A stretch of 64,000 bases of DNA from Leptospira johnsonii (GCF_003112675.1 NZ_BFAY01000011.1:806001-870000); one strand, 5' to 3'. Shown: positions 1-10,364, numbered from the stretch's first letter. A program made the numbers and translations. Notes: a model not told the origin generated them from the sequence alone.

Positions 1-248
1 TCGTCTTCGCCAAACCGCGAATAAAGGATCTTGCCCTCTGCCATCGCCAAAACCGGTTCTCCCGTAGAAGCGATGTCCATTCCGTTATGAAAATGGTCCC
101 CCCGGGATTCTCCGAACACAGAGGTAACCTTATTCTCGATTCCGTCGGTTTTCACCGGGAAAAGAAAATTTATTACTTTATCGTTTTGCGCAAAGGTGCT
201 TAGATGGAACGCGGCCAAGATAATTCCGAGGGATATACTACGTCTCAT
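1..248 (-). CDS. M23-family (LytM-like) exported peptidase, N-terminal part only
   Basis: Reading leftward from an ATG at 248, the frame stays open to the window edge and gives about 82 residues. It begins with a signal peptide ([20 protein letters not shown]) followed by QND, so export is likely. The segment [20 protein letters not shown], then [19 protein letters not shown] and [14 protein letters not shown], has the layout of an M23 zinc endopeptidase domain: the H-x-G-x-D stretch (here FHNGMD) supplies zinc ligands and the following P-V-x-A-x-x-x-G-x-V is the family's second conserved block. The catalytic HxH lies beyond the edge. It was found by direct translation. It diverges from the sigma-factor gene with only 34 bp between the two starts. 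Confidence 0.75.
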   Translation of the reverse strand, partial: MRRSISLGIILAAFHLSTFAQNDKVINFLFPVKTDGIENKVTSVFGESRGDHFHNGMDIASTGEPVLAMAEGKILYSRFGED

Positions 249-282
249 ATCGTTGGCTCTCAGGTGCAAGGTTACATAAAGA

Positions 283-1188
283 ATGAATTTGTCAAAGGAT
301 AAAACCCTCGACCTAGTTACCCGTTGCGGGGAAGGAGACGAGGCCGCTCTCAAGTTATTCTTCGAGTCCTATTCCGAAGATATTTACAATTTTCCGATGA
401 AGATCTTTCACCTCAGTGAAGATGATGCCGGAGACTTCTTCTTATACGCGTTCGAAAGACTGAAAACCGGAGCTAGATTTTCCAGCTTCAAAGGTAAATC
501 AAGTTTTAGAACATGGTTCTATTCAGTTCTACGTAATATGCTCATCGATTGGCAAAGAACCAAAAGAGAGCTGAAGATGACCAACCTTGGAAAGATCAAC
601 AAGGAAGGAAAAGAATACGCCACCATCGAGGACGAACCGGATCTTCGCCCTGATTTAGTAGAAGAGGCCCAAGAGCTAACTAAACATTTCCACCAGGTCT
701 TGGGTGAAATAGGCGTAGAGAAGAGAGTTATTTTCAAACTTTCTTATATATACTACCTCAACCTAGATGAGGAAGAGATCCAATTCCTGCTCGAAAAAAC
801 GAATCTGAGCGTAGACGATATAAAAAAGAAAATTTTAGGGCTTCGCTCCGAACTTTCCAAGCGGGAAGAAGAGAATATCCGTATGGAAGACAAGATTACG
901 TCTCTATATTTAAATATTCTGGAGCTGAAAGAAAAGCAGACTGTAACTGTTAAGAAAGCTCCCTTACTCCCTCAAGAAGTAGATAAAACTTCCCAAGCGT
1001 TAAAGAAGAAATATGAACAACGGAAAAAACTCTTAGAAAAGCGCAAAAAAGGCCATTTCCTGGCAAGGACCCCGTACAGAGAGGTTGCTGACCTTTTAGG
1101 GATAACCGAGGGAAATGTTAGCGTTACATTACTCAGATTGATCGAAAAAATACAAAAAAAACTCAAATTTTCGGAATTGTCTGAGTAG
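283..1188 (+). CDS. ECF-like RNA polymerase sigma factor with long linker
   Basis: A 301-aa sigma-70 family protein. Residues about 22-95 match region 2 ([18 protein letters not shown] is the core-binding and -10 recognition helix), and residues about 262-296 form a region 4 helix-turn-helix ([20 protein letters not shown]). Usual ECF factors are about 170-200 aa; here about 165 residues of charged, probably helical linker separate the two regions, including a lysine/glutamate-rich coiled-coil-like stretch (about 185-258). It is the first gene of a cassette with an uncharacterised protein, a CHAT protease and a cysteine-cluster protein. The ATG at 283 has only a weak ribosome-binding site. 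The sigma identity is firm; promoter specificity cannot be read from the sequence. Confidence 0.85.
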   Translation: MNLSKDKTLDLVTRCGEGDEAALKLFFESYSEDIYNFPMKIFHLSEDDAGDFFLYAFERLKTGARFSSFKGKSSFRTWFYSVLRNMLIDWQRTKRELKMTNLGKINKEGKEYATIEDEPDLRPDLVEEAQELTKHFHQVLGEIGVEKRVIFKLSYIYYLNLDEEEIQFLLEKTNLSVDDIKKKILGLRSELSKREEENIRMEDKITSLYLNILELKEKQTVTVKKAPLLPQEVDKTSQALKKKYEQRKKLLEKRKKGHFLARTPYREVADLLGITEGNVSVTLLRLIEKIQKKLKFSELSE

Positions 1189-1227
1189 AAAGAATCGTCT
1201 TAAAACCTATTGGAGAATCTTACTCAA

Positions 1228-1968
1228 ATGGAATCCAACCGCGAAAACCCGGTGTCAGAAATCATCCAGTCACTATTCGAAGGGAAACCTGAAATACTGA
1301 CTAAACTAGAAAAAGACACCGAATTACAAAATGAACTTATTAGAATGGAAGAAGCACTCCAGGCTACCCTAAAAGCTGCCGGTGAGTCCTACTTCGATTC
1401 AGCTTCACGTACACATTCTTTCCACTCCTTCCAGGAGGATCTGGATCTGAATAAGGCCGAACTAAACGAAGGCTGGCAGGCTAAACCTTTTCCTGAATAT
1501 CTGAAAAGATATGTTGAAATGGAATTAGCCCGTAAGGCACAAGGAAAAGAATCCATCGTCGTTAAATTAGGAAAGTCCGGAGCACAACTTTTCGGAAGCC
1601 TGATCGAAACTCTTCAAATCAACACTCGTGTAGATTACGCACCTGCTATGCGTTCCGCAGTAGCAAAATCGCCTTCTTCTTCCGAGTTTATCGTATTTGA
1701 AGAAAAAATGGATAAGGACTGCAAGTTCACTTATCAAGTCGTACAAGAAACCGACGAAACCGCTTACTTAAGTGTCAAAATCGAATGTCCAAGACCGGAA
1801 GATTTCCAAAGAGTAAATCTTTCTAAGGACGGAAGATTCATTCTTTCCAACCAATTCAACTCCGAAGGGATCACTAATTTCTCCGGACTGAGAGAAGGAA
1901 AGTACACAGTAGAGTTTCAGGGAAAAGACTTGTCTAAATCCATAGATCTCTTTATCCTTTTGGATTAA
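1228..1968 (+). CDS. Uncharacterised protein between sigma factor and CHAT protease (candidate anti-sigma or protease substrate)
   Basis: No family recognised. I prefer the ATG at 1228 (246 aa) to the TTG at 1210 (252 aa), because GGAG at 1212-1215 can serve as its ribosome-binding site. The N-terminal half is acidic and helical; about residues 85-120 are lysine/arginine-rich ([18 protein letters not shown], then [19 protein letters not shown]). The C-terminal third ([18 protein letters not shown], then [13 protein letters not shown]) reads like a small beta-sandwich. No membrane segment and no signal peptide are visible. It follows the sigma gene by 39 bp and precedes the CHAT gene by 75 bp. 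Its position suggests an anti-sigma factor, adaptor or protease target, but this is inference only. Confidence 0.7.
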   Translation: MESNRENPVSEIIQSLFEGKPEILTKLEKDTELQNELIRMEEALQATLKAAGESYFDSASRTHSFHSFQEDLDLNKAELNEGWQAKPFPEYLKRYVEMELARKAQGKESIVVKLGKSGAQLFGSLIETLQINTRVDYAPAMRSAVAKSPSSSEFIVFEEKMDKDCKFTYQVVQETDETAYLSVKIECPRPEDFQRVNLSKDGRFILSNQFNSEGITNFSGLREGKYTVEFQGKDLSKSIDLFILLD

Positions 1969-1981
1969 GAGCGTTGTAACC

Positions 1982-2019
1982 AGTTTCCTTCCTGACTCTT
2001 ATGTCACGGCGAGGAAACT
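1982..2019 (+). repeat. Inverted repeat between the 246-aa gene and the CHAT gene
   Basis: AGTTTCCT at 1982-1989 and AGGAAACT at 2012-2019 form a perfect 8-bp stem around a 22-nt loop, in the 75-bp gap before the CHAT gene. No T-run follows, so it is not an obvious intrinsic terminator. It could affect the level or processing of the downstream part of the transcript. Confidence 0.3.
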
Positions 2020-2043
2020 TCTTAGGCGCAGTTATTAGATCCA

Positions 2044-3882
2044 ATGCTGAACCTAATTATAGACAGAGTCGGTGCTGTAAACGTATTCAATATTCTAGAT
2101 AGTTCTGGCAGCGGATCAGAATCGCATCTTCAGTCCACAATGGACGAAGATCTAATCATAGAGTATATTAAGGAAATCGAAAACTTAGTTCGGGTTTCCG
2201 TTGCGATCCACCAAAAATCTGCGCAGTCCCCGACTCTAGAAACCGACATTCTTCACGATCTAAAGATCTTGGGAGAAACTTTTTACGATCAGTTCTTTCC
2301 CGCAGCCATCCAAGAAAAACTCAGGCTCACTACAGAAAAATATCTTCACTTCAATATAGATCCTAAATTAGGAGTGATCCCGTGGGAACTCCTACATGAC
2401 GGTACTTGTTTTCTCTCGGATAAATTCTATATAGGAAAAACGGTTCGAGGAGAATCTAGCAGCGGCGCCTTTAAGGAAAAGGAGAAGCTCCGCATGCTCA
2501 TCATCGCGGATCCGACAGAGGATCTAGAATGGGCCCAGAAAGAAGGAGAGCAGATCTTCCGGGTCCTAAGTGAGAAGGTACCAAGCTCCAGATTGGAGAT
2601 CGAATTCATAGGCGGACGCCAGGTTACTAAATTAAAACTTCTTTCTCTCATTAAAGGAAAGAATATCATCCATTATTCAGGACATTTGTATTTCTCCGAT
2701 GATCCTTTGGAAAACGGATGGCTGATCTCGGAAGGAAAGATCCTAAAAGCAAGAGAGATCAAAAACTCCGGATTTAATACCGATATGGTATTTTCCAACT
2801 CTTGCCAATCCAACAAGAGCGCGACTAGGAATTTAAACGCAGATCTGATGAACAATTTTGCAGGTTCCTTTTTGATGTCTGGGATCAAAAGTTTTATCGG
2901 AACTAACTGGGAAATTGCAGACAATCAGAATACGATCGATTTCACGATCCAATTTTATACGAACTTATTCGCAGATAAAAGTATAGGTGAATCTTTATAT
3001 CTAGCAAAAGAACATGCCAGAAGGAATTACGATCCGAGCGATCTGACCTGGACAAATTATAGCCTTCATGGACAGCCGATCATAAGAGTGGTTTCCGATC
3101 CTACAAAAGGAAAACCAGTCCATAAAATAATTAATCCTTCTTTAATATTCAAATTTTATCCGAATCCGATCGCTGCGTCTTATTACAGGTTCACAGAAAA
3201 ACAAAAAGAAGAATCTCTCACTTCCTATCAATTGATGGAATATTTGATTTTTGCTTTTGAAGAATTTTCAAAGGTGATCGGAGGGGTTTTATTCAGCGAC
3301 CACCAGAATCATTCTCTGGGAAAATATATACCGAATAATCCGGACGACGCATACAATACGGAAAGATGGTGGGAACTAATGTTCCAGTGCCTTCATGATT
3401 TCAGAAAATTAGAGATCACTCCTGTTGTTACGGATCTTCCTGAGATACTTTTTGCGAACAAAGATACGATCTCCAAGATGATCCAATGGATCGATCTGTA
3501 TTCCAAGGGACAGATCCAACCTGAATCCGCAGATGGATATCTGATCACATTCCAGTATTATTTCGAAAACCTTCTGACAGAGCTGGAGGAGTTGGAGAGG
3601 ATCAGTATCTTCTTAGTTTCTACTAACTCGAACAATCATCTATTCTTCCGCGGTATAAAACCCGAATCTTCTTTAGTCGCTGCTCCAATGATCAAACAGG
3701 ATTTTATTGGAGAACAGATCGAAAAGTATAGAGGAAAGGTAATCGTTTTCCACGAAGATAGACTGCAAATCTTCCCTCTGAACTGCAATGTAGTAGAAAA
3801 CTCTGATACCAAAGAACTTGAACTTGCTTTCTTAGGATTTCTTCCTTCTAAACCAGGGAATCTGCCTCACGGCGGTTTATAA
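2044..3882 (+). CDS. CHAT-domain protease (caspase-fold) with uncharacterised C-terminal domain
   Basis: A 612-aa protein. Residues about 100-350 form a CHAT domain (Caspase HetF Associated with TPRs). The catalytic dyad is visible as His214 in [10 protein letters not shown] and Cys254 in [10 protein letters not shown]; the closing motif [14 protein letters not shown] and the [13 protein letters not shown] strand also fit the family. No TPR repeats precede it, unlike many CHAT proteases. Residues about 365-610 form a separate domain that I do not recognise ([35 protein letters not shown]). CHAT proteases are cysteine peptidases that cleave partner proteins in response to a signal. Here the direct neighbours are a sigma factor and an unknown protein upstream and a cysteine-cluster protein that starts directly after the stop codon. 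The ATG at 2044 has no good ribosome-binding site. Confidence 0.85.
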   Translation: MLNLIIDRVGAVNVFNILDSSGSGSESHLQSTMDEDLIIEYIKEIENLVRVSVAIHQKSAQSPTLETDILHDLKILGETFYDQFFPAAIQEKLRLTTEKYLHFNIDPKLGVIPWELLHDGTCFLSDKFYIGKTVRGESSSGAFKEKEKLRMLIIADPTEDLEWAQKEGEQIFRVLSEKVPSSRLEIEFIGGRQVTKLKLLSLIKGKNIIHYSGHLYFSDDPLENGWLISEGKILKAREIKNSGFNTDMVFSNSCQSNKSATRNLNADLMNNFAGSFLMSGIKSFIGTNWEIADNQNTIDFTIQFYTNLFADKSIGESLYLAKEHARRNYDPSDLTWTNYSLHGQPIIRVVSDPTKGKPVHKIINPSLIFKFYPNPIAASYYRFTEKQKEESLTSYQLMEYLIFAFEEFSKVIGGVLFSDHQNHSLGKYIPNNPDDAYNTERWWELMFQCLHDFRKLEITPVVTDLPEILFANKDTISKMIQWIDLYSKGQIQPESADGYLITFQYYFENLLTELEELERISIFLVSTNSNNHLFFRGIKPESSLVAAPMIKQDFIGEQIEKYRGKVIVFHEDRLQIFPLNCNVVENSDTKELELAFLGFLPSKPGNLPHGGL

Positions 3883-4605
3883 GTGGGGCTTTGCCAACCT
3901 TCCGCAGACGTTCCGTTTTCTTGCGGAGCCTGCTGTGGCTTATTCAATCTAGAATTAAAACCGGACCAATTCCGGACTCTCTTAAAGGAAAGGACCGAAG
4001 GTTTTAAAGAGTCTGTGGACTTCTCCAAACCTTATACAATGGCGGAATTCAGAAAGGTAAGAGAAGAAGCGGAAAAAAATTACGTAAAGAAAGACCCGCT
4101 CACGTATAACTGTCCTTTTTTAGGAATGCTTACGGAAGAAGTAAACGGACCTTCTCAAGAGATCAAAGTCAGAAGTAGGATCGGATGTATGATCCATCCT
4201 GTTTATACAGGAGATCCACGTAGCCAGAATTATTCCTTTTATGGGGCATCCATTTGCCAAGCTTACGATTGTAGGAATAAAGAAAGAGATTTCGCAAACG
4301 AATGGGAGAATGTATTCTCCGAATTTGCAGATGATTCTTTTTCATATTCAGCTCTTTCTTCGGATTATAGAAGTATAGATCTGATCGAAGGTTATCTTAC
4401 TGAAATAGGGATCCCTTCTTCGGAATGGTTTACTAGCTCAAGGGAGATCATTCTGAAAATTCTGAAGGTCAAATTCGAGCAGAATATTTCTTTATGGAAT
4501 ACTTCTTTCGAACTGGATATGGAAAGCCCGCCTCCAATCTCTTATAAGGAAAGATTGGCGAAATGGTTGGGCCTGGAATCGGATGATCCCAGGCTTAAAT
4601 TTTGA
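3883..4605 (+). CDS. YkgJ-like cysteine-cluster (zinc/iron-binding) protein
   Basis: A 240-aa soluble protein starting at a GTG that directly abuts the CHAT stop codon, so translation is probably coupled. The N-terminus has the cluster C4 plus SCGACCG (C14, C17, C18), followed by YNCPFLGML, RIGCMIHP and SICQAYDC. This spacing (CxxCC, then CPFL, then CxxHP, then CxxxxC) is typical of the YkgJ/UPF0153 family, which is proposed to chelate Zn or Fe-S. The C-terminal 100 residues have no recognised domain. As last gene of the sigma-CHAT cassette it could be a metal or redox sensor for the protease or a target; the sequence does not decide this. Confidence 0.7.
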   Translation: MGLCQPSADVPFSCGACCGLFNLELKPDQFRTLLKERTEGFKESVDFSKPYTMAEFRKVREEAEKNYVKKDPLTYNCPFLGMLTEEVNGPSQEIKVRSRIGCMIHPVYTGDPRSQNYSFYGASICQAYDCRNKERDFANEWENVFSEFADDSFSYSALSSDYRSIDLIEGYLTEIGIPSSEWFTSSREIILKILKVKFEQNISLWNTSFELDMESPPPISYKERLAKWLGLESDDPRLKF

Positions 4606-4657
4606 AAATCGATTTGGATTATATGGGGAAGGTAAAAAACGAAATATAGTAAGATGC

Positions 4658-4924
4658 TCAGTCGTTAGAGTTTTTCTTACCGAATTCTTTTTTCGCTTCT
4701 TCTACTTTAGAATTTACTTGGCCTGCAAGTCCTTCCACAGAACGTAATGCGTCTTCGATATACTTTCTAAGATTGTTTGCAACTTCGCTTTGGTCTTGAG
4801 AACCTTTTGCGGAGAGTTCTTTAAATTCTTTTTCCACTTTTAAAAGAATACTGTCCGCTTGTTCCCTTAAGGTTTTTGCCGCGCCGATCGCGAAATTCAG
4901 TGCTTCTTTGATTTCCTTTTCCAT
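4658..4924 (-). CDS. Phasin-like small helical protein
   Basis: An 88-aa protein from the ATG at 4924 (MEKEIKEALNFAIGAAKTLR). The longer frame that begins further upstream lacks support, as the extra 19 residues are His/Arg-rich and unlike the rest. The chain is almost entirely amphipathic helix with heptad-like spacing (LLKVEKEFKELSAKG; YIEDALRSVEGLAGQVNSKV; EEAKKEFGKKNSND), as in polyhydroxyalkanoate phasin-related proteins (COG3937 type). Such proteins coat storage granules or modulate their formation, but similar small coiled coils exist elsewhere, so the granule role is inference. It lies downstream of pckA on the same strand, beyond that gene's terminator. Confidence 0.6.
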   Translation of the reverse strand: MEKEIKEALNFAIGAAKTLREQADSILLKVEKEFKELSAKGSQDQSEVANNLRKYIEDALRSVEGLAGQVNSKVEEAKKEFGKKNSND

Positions 4925-5003
4925 GCTTTTGATCCTATGTATTCTATGATGATTATGCGCCGCACAACGGCTTGTCAACAACTTACCGAAACTACGAAGG
5001 CAT

Positions 5004-5039
5004 AAAAAAGGAGTAAGGGGGAAATCCCGCTTACTCCTT
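5004..5039 (-). terminator. Intrinsic terminator of pckA
   Basis: On the minus strand AAGGAGTAAG pairs with CTTACTCCTT (10 bp, perfect) around a 12-nt loop and is followed by a T-run (TTTTAT). It lies about 27 bp after the pckA stop codon. Confidence 0.85.
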
Positions 5040-5065
5040 CCGGAATGGATCCGACTTATTAAAGT

Positions 5066-6664
5066 TTAGCTCAACTGAGGTCCAAACGCTGTGAAGTCGA
5101 AGTCTTTGGAACCTTCTACATATTTTTTGAAGTTCTCAATAAACATGCCTGCAAGCTTTTTAGAAGACTCATCGTAAGCGGCCTTATCAGCCCAAGCCTC
5201 GCGAGGATCCAGGATAGCGCTATCCACACCTTCTACGGTTTTAGGATATTCTACTTGGAAGATCGGGTGTTTTATGAACTGAGCTTTGTCAATGTTCCCG
5301 TTCATGATCTCGTCGATGATTTTACGAGTAGAAGGAAGGTTCATCCTCTTACCGGTTCCGTAAGCTCCACCAACAAGTCCTGTATTCATCATGTATGCGC
5401 GAACATTATGTTTACGCATCTTCTCTCCCAACAACTTAGCATAAACAGTTGGGTGAAGCGTCATGAACGCAGCTCCGAAACAAGCGGAGAAGGTAGCGGT
5501 AGGCTCTTTAACACCTCTTTCAGTTCCTGCAACTTTCGCAGTGTAACCGGATAGGAAGTGGTACATCGCTTGTTCGATAGACAGACGAGAAACAGGAGGA
5601 AGAACTCCGAATGCATCGTAAGTCAAGAAGATGATCACTTTAGGGTGGCCACCTTTGGAAGGAACTTGGATGTTTTTGATATGGTAGATCGGGTAGGAAA
5701 CTCTGGTATTTTCGGTTTTAGCAGCAGAAGTATAATCGACAACTTTCGTTTTCTCGTCGTAAACTACGTTCTCCAAAAGAGCGTCTCTTTTGATTGCTTC
5801 GAAAATTTCAGGCTCAGTCTTAGGATCTAGGTTGATCACTTTCGCGTAACAACCGCCTTCGATATTGAAAATTCCGTTATCGTCCCAACCGTGCTCATCG
5901 TCTCCGATCAGTTTGCGGTTCGGGTCAGTGGAAAGAGTAGTCTTGCCGGTTCCGGAAAGTCCGAAGAACAGAGCAGTGTCTCCGTCTTTGTTTCCGATAT
6001 TCGCGGAACAGTGCATAGAAACGATTCCCTGTAATGGTAACTTATAGTTCATTACCGAGAAGATACCCTTCTTCATTTCTCCGCCGTATTCGGTCCCGCC
6101 GATGATGCAGAGTTTTTTTGCAAGGTTGAAGATCACGAATACTTCTGAGTTCAGGCCATGCTCTTTGTATTTTTCGTTCTTCACTCCGCAAGCGTTGATG
6201 ATAGTGAATTCAGGAAGAAGGTTAGCTAACTCTTCCTTGCTAGGGCGAATAAACATATTGGTGCAGAAATGGTGCTGCCAAGCCTTTTCGGAAACTACAC
6301 GAAGACCAATCCTGGTCTCAGGGTTTGCTCCAGCGTATCCATCGAATACGTAGAGTTTTTTTCCGCTAAGGTAGTTTACACATTTCTGATAAAGCTCTTC
6401 GAAAACTGCTTCGGAAGCTTTAAAGTTAATATGAGACCACCAGATATTCTTGTTAGAAGAAGGTTCGTCTACGAAGTATTTATCTTTTGGAGAACGTCCG
6501 GTGAAAATACCGGTGTCCACCATCATGGTGCCGTTAGAGGAAAGGACGGTTTCCCCGTTATTTTTTTCGTGTTCGAAAATTTCGTCGTATGAAAGGTTAT
6601 GGAAGACTTCGGAGGGCTCTATACCGAGCTCCTTCAGTCCCTTCACTTGCGTCTGGGCCTGCAT
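5066..6664 (-). CDS. pckA: Phosphoenolpyruvate carboxykinase (ATP)
   Basis: Catalyses oxaloacetate + ATP to PEP + CO2 + ADP, the entry to gluconeogenesis, which suits an organism that lives on fatty acids. I use the ATG at 6664 (532 aa, the usual family length); it is preceded by AAGGAG at good spacing, while the longer frame to 6769 is not. Visible signatures: [17 protein letters not shown], the PEPCK Walker [12 protein letters not shown], the metal and ATP site [22 protein letters not shown], and [16 protein letters not shown]. No key residue seems missing. A strong stem-loop lies in its probable leader (6730-6766), and it has its own terminator. Confidence 0.97.
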   Translation of the reverse strand: MQAQTQVKGLKELGIEPSEVFHNLSYDEIFEHEKNNGETVLSSNGTMMVDTGIFTGRSPKDKYFVDEPSSNKNIWWSHINFKASEAVFEELYQKCVNYLSGKKLYVFDGYAGANPETRIGLRVVSEKAWQHHFCTNMFIRPSKEELANLLPEFTIINACGVKNEKYKEHGLNSEVFVIFNLAKKLCIIGGTEYGGEMKKGIFSVMNYKLPLQGIVSMHCSANIGNKDGDTALFFGLSGTGKTTLSTDPNRKLIGDDEHGWDDNGIFNIEGGCYAKVINLDPKTEPEIFEAIKRDALLENVVYDEKTKVVDYTSAAKTENTRVSYPIYHIKNIQVPSKGGHPKVIIFLTYDAFGVLPPVSRLSIEQAMYHFLSGYTAKVAGTERGVKEPTATFSACFGAAFMTLHPTVYAKLLGEKMRKHNVRAYMMNTGLVGGAYGTGKRMNLPSTRKIIDEIMNGNIDKAQFIKHPIFQVEYPKTVEGVDSAILDPREAWADKAAYDESSKKLAGMFIENFKKYVEGSKDFDFTAFGPQLS

Positions 6665-6729
6665 TTGGCTCTCCTTATTGAGATCGTATTTCAATTTTTT
6701 TTCGGTAGAAGATACCGTCAATTCGGAAC

Positions 6730-6766
6730 CGGGTCGAATTTGGAGGCAATTCCTAAATCCGACCCG
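6730..6766 (-). promoter_or_regulatory. Stem-loop in the pckA upstream region
   Basis: CGGGTCGAATTT (6730-6741) and AAATCCGACCCG (6755-6766) form a 12-position stem with one mismatch and a 13-nt loop. It lies 66 bp before the pckA start and about 25 bp after the end of the PIN-TRAM gene. There is no T-run on either side, so it is more likely a leader structure or mRNA-stabilising element than a terminator. A second small hairpin (GTCTCT/AGAGAC) sits next to it at about 6773-6786. Confidence 0.45.
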
Positions 6767-6789
6767 CATTCTGTCTCTTTAGAGACGGG

Positions 6790-8049
6790 TTATTGCTGTT
6801 GTTGCTGCTGATCTTGGAAATCTTTGCGGTTTCCGAAATCATCCCCTTTATTCTCGTTTCTCTCGCCTCTGTCTTGGTAATTGCTGCGGTTCTGGTTTTT
6901 GTTTTGGTAATCTTTACGGTTACCTCTTTCCTCGTTTCCTCGGTCCCCACGATCGTATCTGTTTCCACGATCTTCTCCGCGTTCTCCGCCTTTACCTCTG
7001 TTTTCTTTTTCAGGGGCGCGTTCACCTTTATCAAAACCTCCGTTTCCGTTAGCTTTGGTGAAGATCATTTTTCCGGCAGCGGTTTGGATGATAGAAGTAA
7101 CCGTAACCTTCACTTCTTTTCCAACCAAATGTCCGCCGTTCTCTATCACTACCATGGTTCCGTCTTCTAGATAGCCGATACCTTGGTTTTCGTCCTTTCC
7201 TTCTTTGATGACTTGGATAGCCAATTCTTCTCCAGGAAGAACGACAGGTTTTAATGCGTTTGCCAGAGTGTTCAGATTAAGGACTTTTACTCCTTGGAGT
7301 TCTGCTACTTTGTTCAGATTGAAGTCGTTGGTTACGATCTTTCCACCGGTGTCTCTAGCTAGTTTGATTAACTTAGCATCCACTTCTCGAGTGTCAGAAT
7401 AATCTTTGTAAGTGATCTTAACTTCGATAGAACCTTTTCTTTGGAGTTTGTTCAACATCTCCAAACCACGACGTCCCCTTGCTCTTTTGATCGGATCGGA
7501 AGAATCGCTGATAAGCTGGATCTCCCTTAATACGAAGTTAGGAAGAATTAGGGGCCCATCGATAAAATGTGTATCAGCAATATCTAATATTCTTCCATCG
7601 ATCACGACAGAAGTATCCAGAATTTTGTCTCTGACTTCGTCTTTACCGATAGAAGCTACGCCGAATGGATCCACTAGAGAAGTAGATCCTCCACCGCCGC
7701 CTCCGAATACGGAAAGGCCAGGTTCTTTTGCGAATGACTTACCTGCTCTAGCTCCGAAAAGACCTAGGATCAGGTACAATGCAAGATTCAATTCCTCAAA
7801 ACGAATAATCGTTCCGATAAACCAAGCGAGTGCGAATCCCAATAGAGCTCCGACTCCTACACAAAAAATAACGTCTCCGCGAAGTTTTGGAAATAGTTTA
7901 GTTTCACCGAACAAAAGTACGAGAGAAATTACGAGTACAAGCCCCGCACTGGAGCCTGAGAATACAAACTCTTGGGTTTGTTTTTGCGTTACAAAGAACG
8001 ACAATAAGGAGAGTAGGACGGCCGTTAGACCTTTATAAAAATACGCCAT
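6790..8049 (-). CDS. PIN-TRAM domain membrane protein (YacL family)
   Basis: A 419-aa protein. Residues 1-105 hold about four membrane helices, followed by a glycine run (GGGGGG, about 116-121). Residues about 143-265 form a PIN nuclease domain with the acidic residues D146 ([10 protein letters not shown]), E176 (VLREIQ), D224 ([10 protein letters not shown]) and D242 (VTNDFN). Residues about 270-335 are a TRAM RNA-binding domain ([17 protein letters not shown]). This is the layout of Bacillus YacL. The last 80 residues are a low-complexity tail rich in R, G, D, N and E, ending in seven glutamines, not part of the family core. It is probably a membrane-tethered RNA-binding protein or nuclease. 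In Bacillus and mycobacteria this gene is also next to carD, as here. Confidence 0.88.
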   Translation of the reverse strand: MAYFYKGLTAVLLSLLSFFVTQKQTQEFVFSGSSAGLVLVISLVLLFGETKLFPKLRGDVIFCVGVGALLGFALAWFIGTIIRFEELNLALYLILGLFGARAGKSFAKEPGLSVFGGGGGGSTSLVDPFGVASIGKDEVRDKILDTSVVIDGRILDIADTHFIDGPLILPNFVLREIQLISDSSDPIKRARGRRGLEMLNKLQRKGSIEVKITYKDYSDTREVDAKLIKLARDTGGKIVTNDFNLNKVAELQGVKVLNLNTLANALKPVVLPGEELAIQVIKEGKDENQGIGYLEDGTMVVIENGGHLVGKEVKVTVTSIIQTAAGKMIFTKANGNGGFDKGERAPEKENRGKGGERGEDRGNRYDRGDRGNEERGNRKDYQNKNQNRSNYQDRGERNENKGDDFGNRKDFQDQQQQQQ

Positions 8050-8089
8050 AACTCAAATCCTTTAAATAAGATTCGAGTTTTATCGGAAA

Positions 8090-8653
8090 TTATTCTTCGT
8101 CTATGTCGACTGCTGCTACGGGAACTTTATCCCCCGGAGCGAATGTACTAGCTAGAACATCTGACACGAGATTTCCCGCTTCTTCTTGGGAAACTCCTTT
8201 GCTTAGGGCGACTTCCATCTTCACTAGATTGTACGCACTTTCGTACAATTTACGCTCCATGATGGACAGTTCTTTACCGTTTGCCCTTCGGAATAAATTC
8301 CTGCACACATCCGCCACTTCGAAGATCGATCCGGACTTTATCTTGTTCAGGTTGTTTTGGTACCTGATCTTCCAGTCCTCTTCAGTATCGACCTCGTCTT
8401 TCTTGAGTAGATTGATGACTTTTTTAATATCCTTCTTGTCGATAATCGGTCGAATTCCGACCTGTTTTGCTTTATCGACCGGGATCATCACCTTCATCTT
8501 GCTACCCTGGATTTCCATTACGTAGCACTCTTTTTTCTTTCCCAGGATAACCTTTTTAGCGATTTCGGTGATTTCACCTACCCCGTGGATCGGATATACG
8601 ACGTAGTCGCCTACGCCATGATCGTAGCCAGATTGTTTCTTTTTGCCAGCCAA
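8090..8653 (-). CDS. carD: CarD/CdnL-type RNA polymerase-binding regulator
   Basis: A 187-aa protein. Residues about 12-75 are the CarD_CdnL_TRCF Tudor-like domain that binds the RNA polymerase beta lobe ([15 protein letters not shown], then [19 protein letters not shown]). The rest is the helical DNA-binding part ([20 protein letters not shown], then [16 protein letters not shown]). CarD stabilises open promoter complexes, mainly at rRNA and housekeeping promoters. The start is a TTG at 8653 with a weak, distant GGAAG; no better start exists that keeps the Tudor-like domain. It is transcribed toward the PIN-TRAM gene with a 40-bp gap, so co-transcription is likely. Confidence 0.92.
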   Translation of the reverse strand: MAGKKKQSGYDHGVGDYVVYPIHGVGEITEIAKKVILGKKKECYVMEIQGSKMKVMIPVDKAKQVGIRPIIDKKDIKKVINLLKKDEVDTEEDWKIRYQNNLNKIKSGSIFEVADVCRNLFRRANGKELSIMERKLYESAYNLVKMEVALSKGVSQEEAGNLVSDVLASTFAPGDKVPVAAVDIDEE

Positions 8654-8765
8654 TTAGTATTAAGACTTCCGTTAAAACTCTGCTCAAAAATATAGCAAAT
8701 TTTGAGGCAAAGTCAAGGAAAAAATGAGTAAACGCTCAGAACTCAACTTTGTACGATGATTCGGA

Positions 8766-9425
8766 TCAAAATTGAAGTTTGTGAATGGAAGTTTTGTGAA
8801 AAATCGGATCGTTTAGAGGACGAATCGATTCGAGAGCTTTGGTAGCTTCTTCTTTTCCGTAAAAATATCCTAGGAATAATTCTCCGTCTTTGGATCTGAA
8901 AAATCTTCCTTGGAACTCAGGTCTTGCTCTTAGCAATTTTTTTCCAATTTCCATCGCTTCTACAGAATCTTCAGTCGGGATAGATAGGAAATAATTTTCC
9001 TTATCCGATCTAGCCGGATATTTGAGTCCGGAATTCCGATTGGAATTGGAGGAAGAAGAAGTTTCGGCGGAACGTTCCGTTTGGTTGGAAGTTACAGTTT
9101 CGGAAGAAGAATTTTCTCTCTCTTCTACCGATTGTTCTGTTCTTACGTTTTTCCCCGCATTATAAAAAGACTGGGTTTCGTTTTGAGCAAATGCTTGCTC
9201 TTTCTGATCCAATCTAAGACCAACCACTACCCCGCCCGTAAAAAGAGAAATAGCTCCCACCAAAACCAGAAAGATGGATCTGGAGCTTGGAAAAGAACGG
9301 ATCGGAGAATTTCCTCCTCTCACATGCTGAATGGTTTGCACGGTTGGAAAAGACTCTCCCTGACGTGGAGCCGGACCTCTGGTTCCGGATTGTCTCAGTC
9401 TTCTGGAATAATCTATATTTTGCAT
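8766..9425 (-). CDS. SPOR-like domain membrane protein
   Basis: A 219-aa protein. A basic cytoplasmic N-terminus (about 1-48, with GPAPRQGESF) leads into one membrane helix (SIFLVLVGAISLFTGGVVVG, about 49-68). A long serine/asparagine/glutamate-rich linker follows, then a C-terminal region (about 143-210) that reads as a SPOR-type peptidoglycan-binding repeat: ENYFLSIPTEDSVEAMEIGK, then ARPEFQGRFFRSKDGELFLG, then YFYGKEEATKALESI. Proteins of this layout usually sit at the division site. The SPOR call rests on pattern alone and is moderate. It has its own strand-mates, with the cox operon terminator just upstream. Confidence 0.6.
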   Translation of the reverse strand: MQNIDYSRRLRQSGTRGPAPRQGESFPTVQTIQHVRGGNSPIRSFPSSRSIFLVLVGAISLFTGGVVVGLRLDQKEQAFAQNETQSFYNAGKNVRTEQSVEERENSSSETVTSNQTERSAETSSSSNSNRNSGLKYPARSDKENYFLSIPTEDSVEAMEIGKKLLRARPEFQGRFFRSKDGELFLGYFYGKEEATKALESIRPLNDPIFHKTSIHKLQF

Positions 9426-9517
9426 AATGCGTCCGGGAAAACTTGTCTCTTTTCAAATATCGGCAGGATTCGCCGTTTCTTCGCAGTTTTTTTGAGACTG
9501 GCTTTGTGATGGAAAAT

Positions 9518-9549
9518 AAAAAAGCCGGAGTAGAAACCCCGGCTTTTTT
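9518..9549 (-). terminator. Terminator of the cytochrome c oxidase operon
   Basis: AAAAAAGCCGG (9518-9528) pairs with CCGGCTTTTTT (9539-9549): an 11-bp stem with a 10-nt loop and T-runs in both directions, so it may work bidirectionally. It lies 36 bp after the CoxIII stop codon. Confidence 0.88.
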
Positions 9550-9584
9550 GCAGCGATCTTTCAATCGAGTCTTTTGACGGAAAC

Positions 9585-10350
<766 letters not shown>

Positions 10351-10364
<14 letters not shown>

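Noticed and set aside
6753..7034. Lysine/threonine-rich frame within the PIN-TRAM gene tail on the same strand
   Set aside because: It is a by-product of the repetitive RG/DN coding sequence in another frame.
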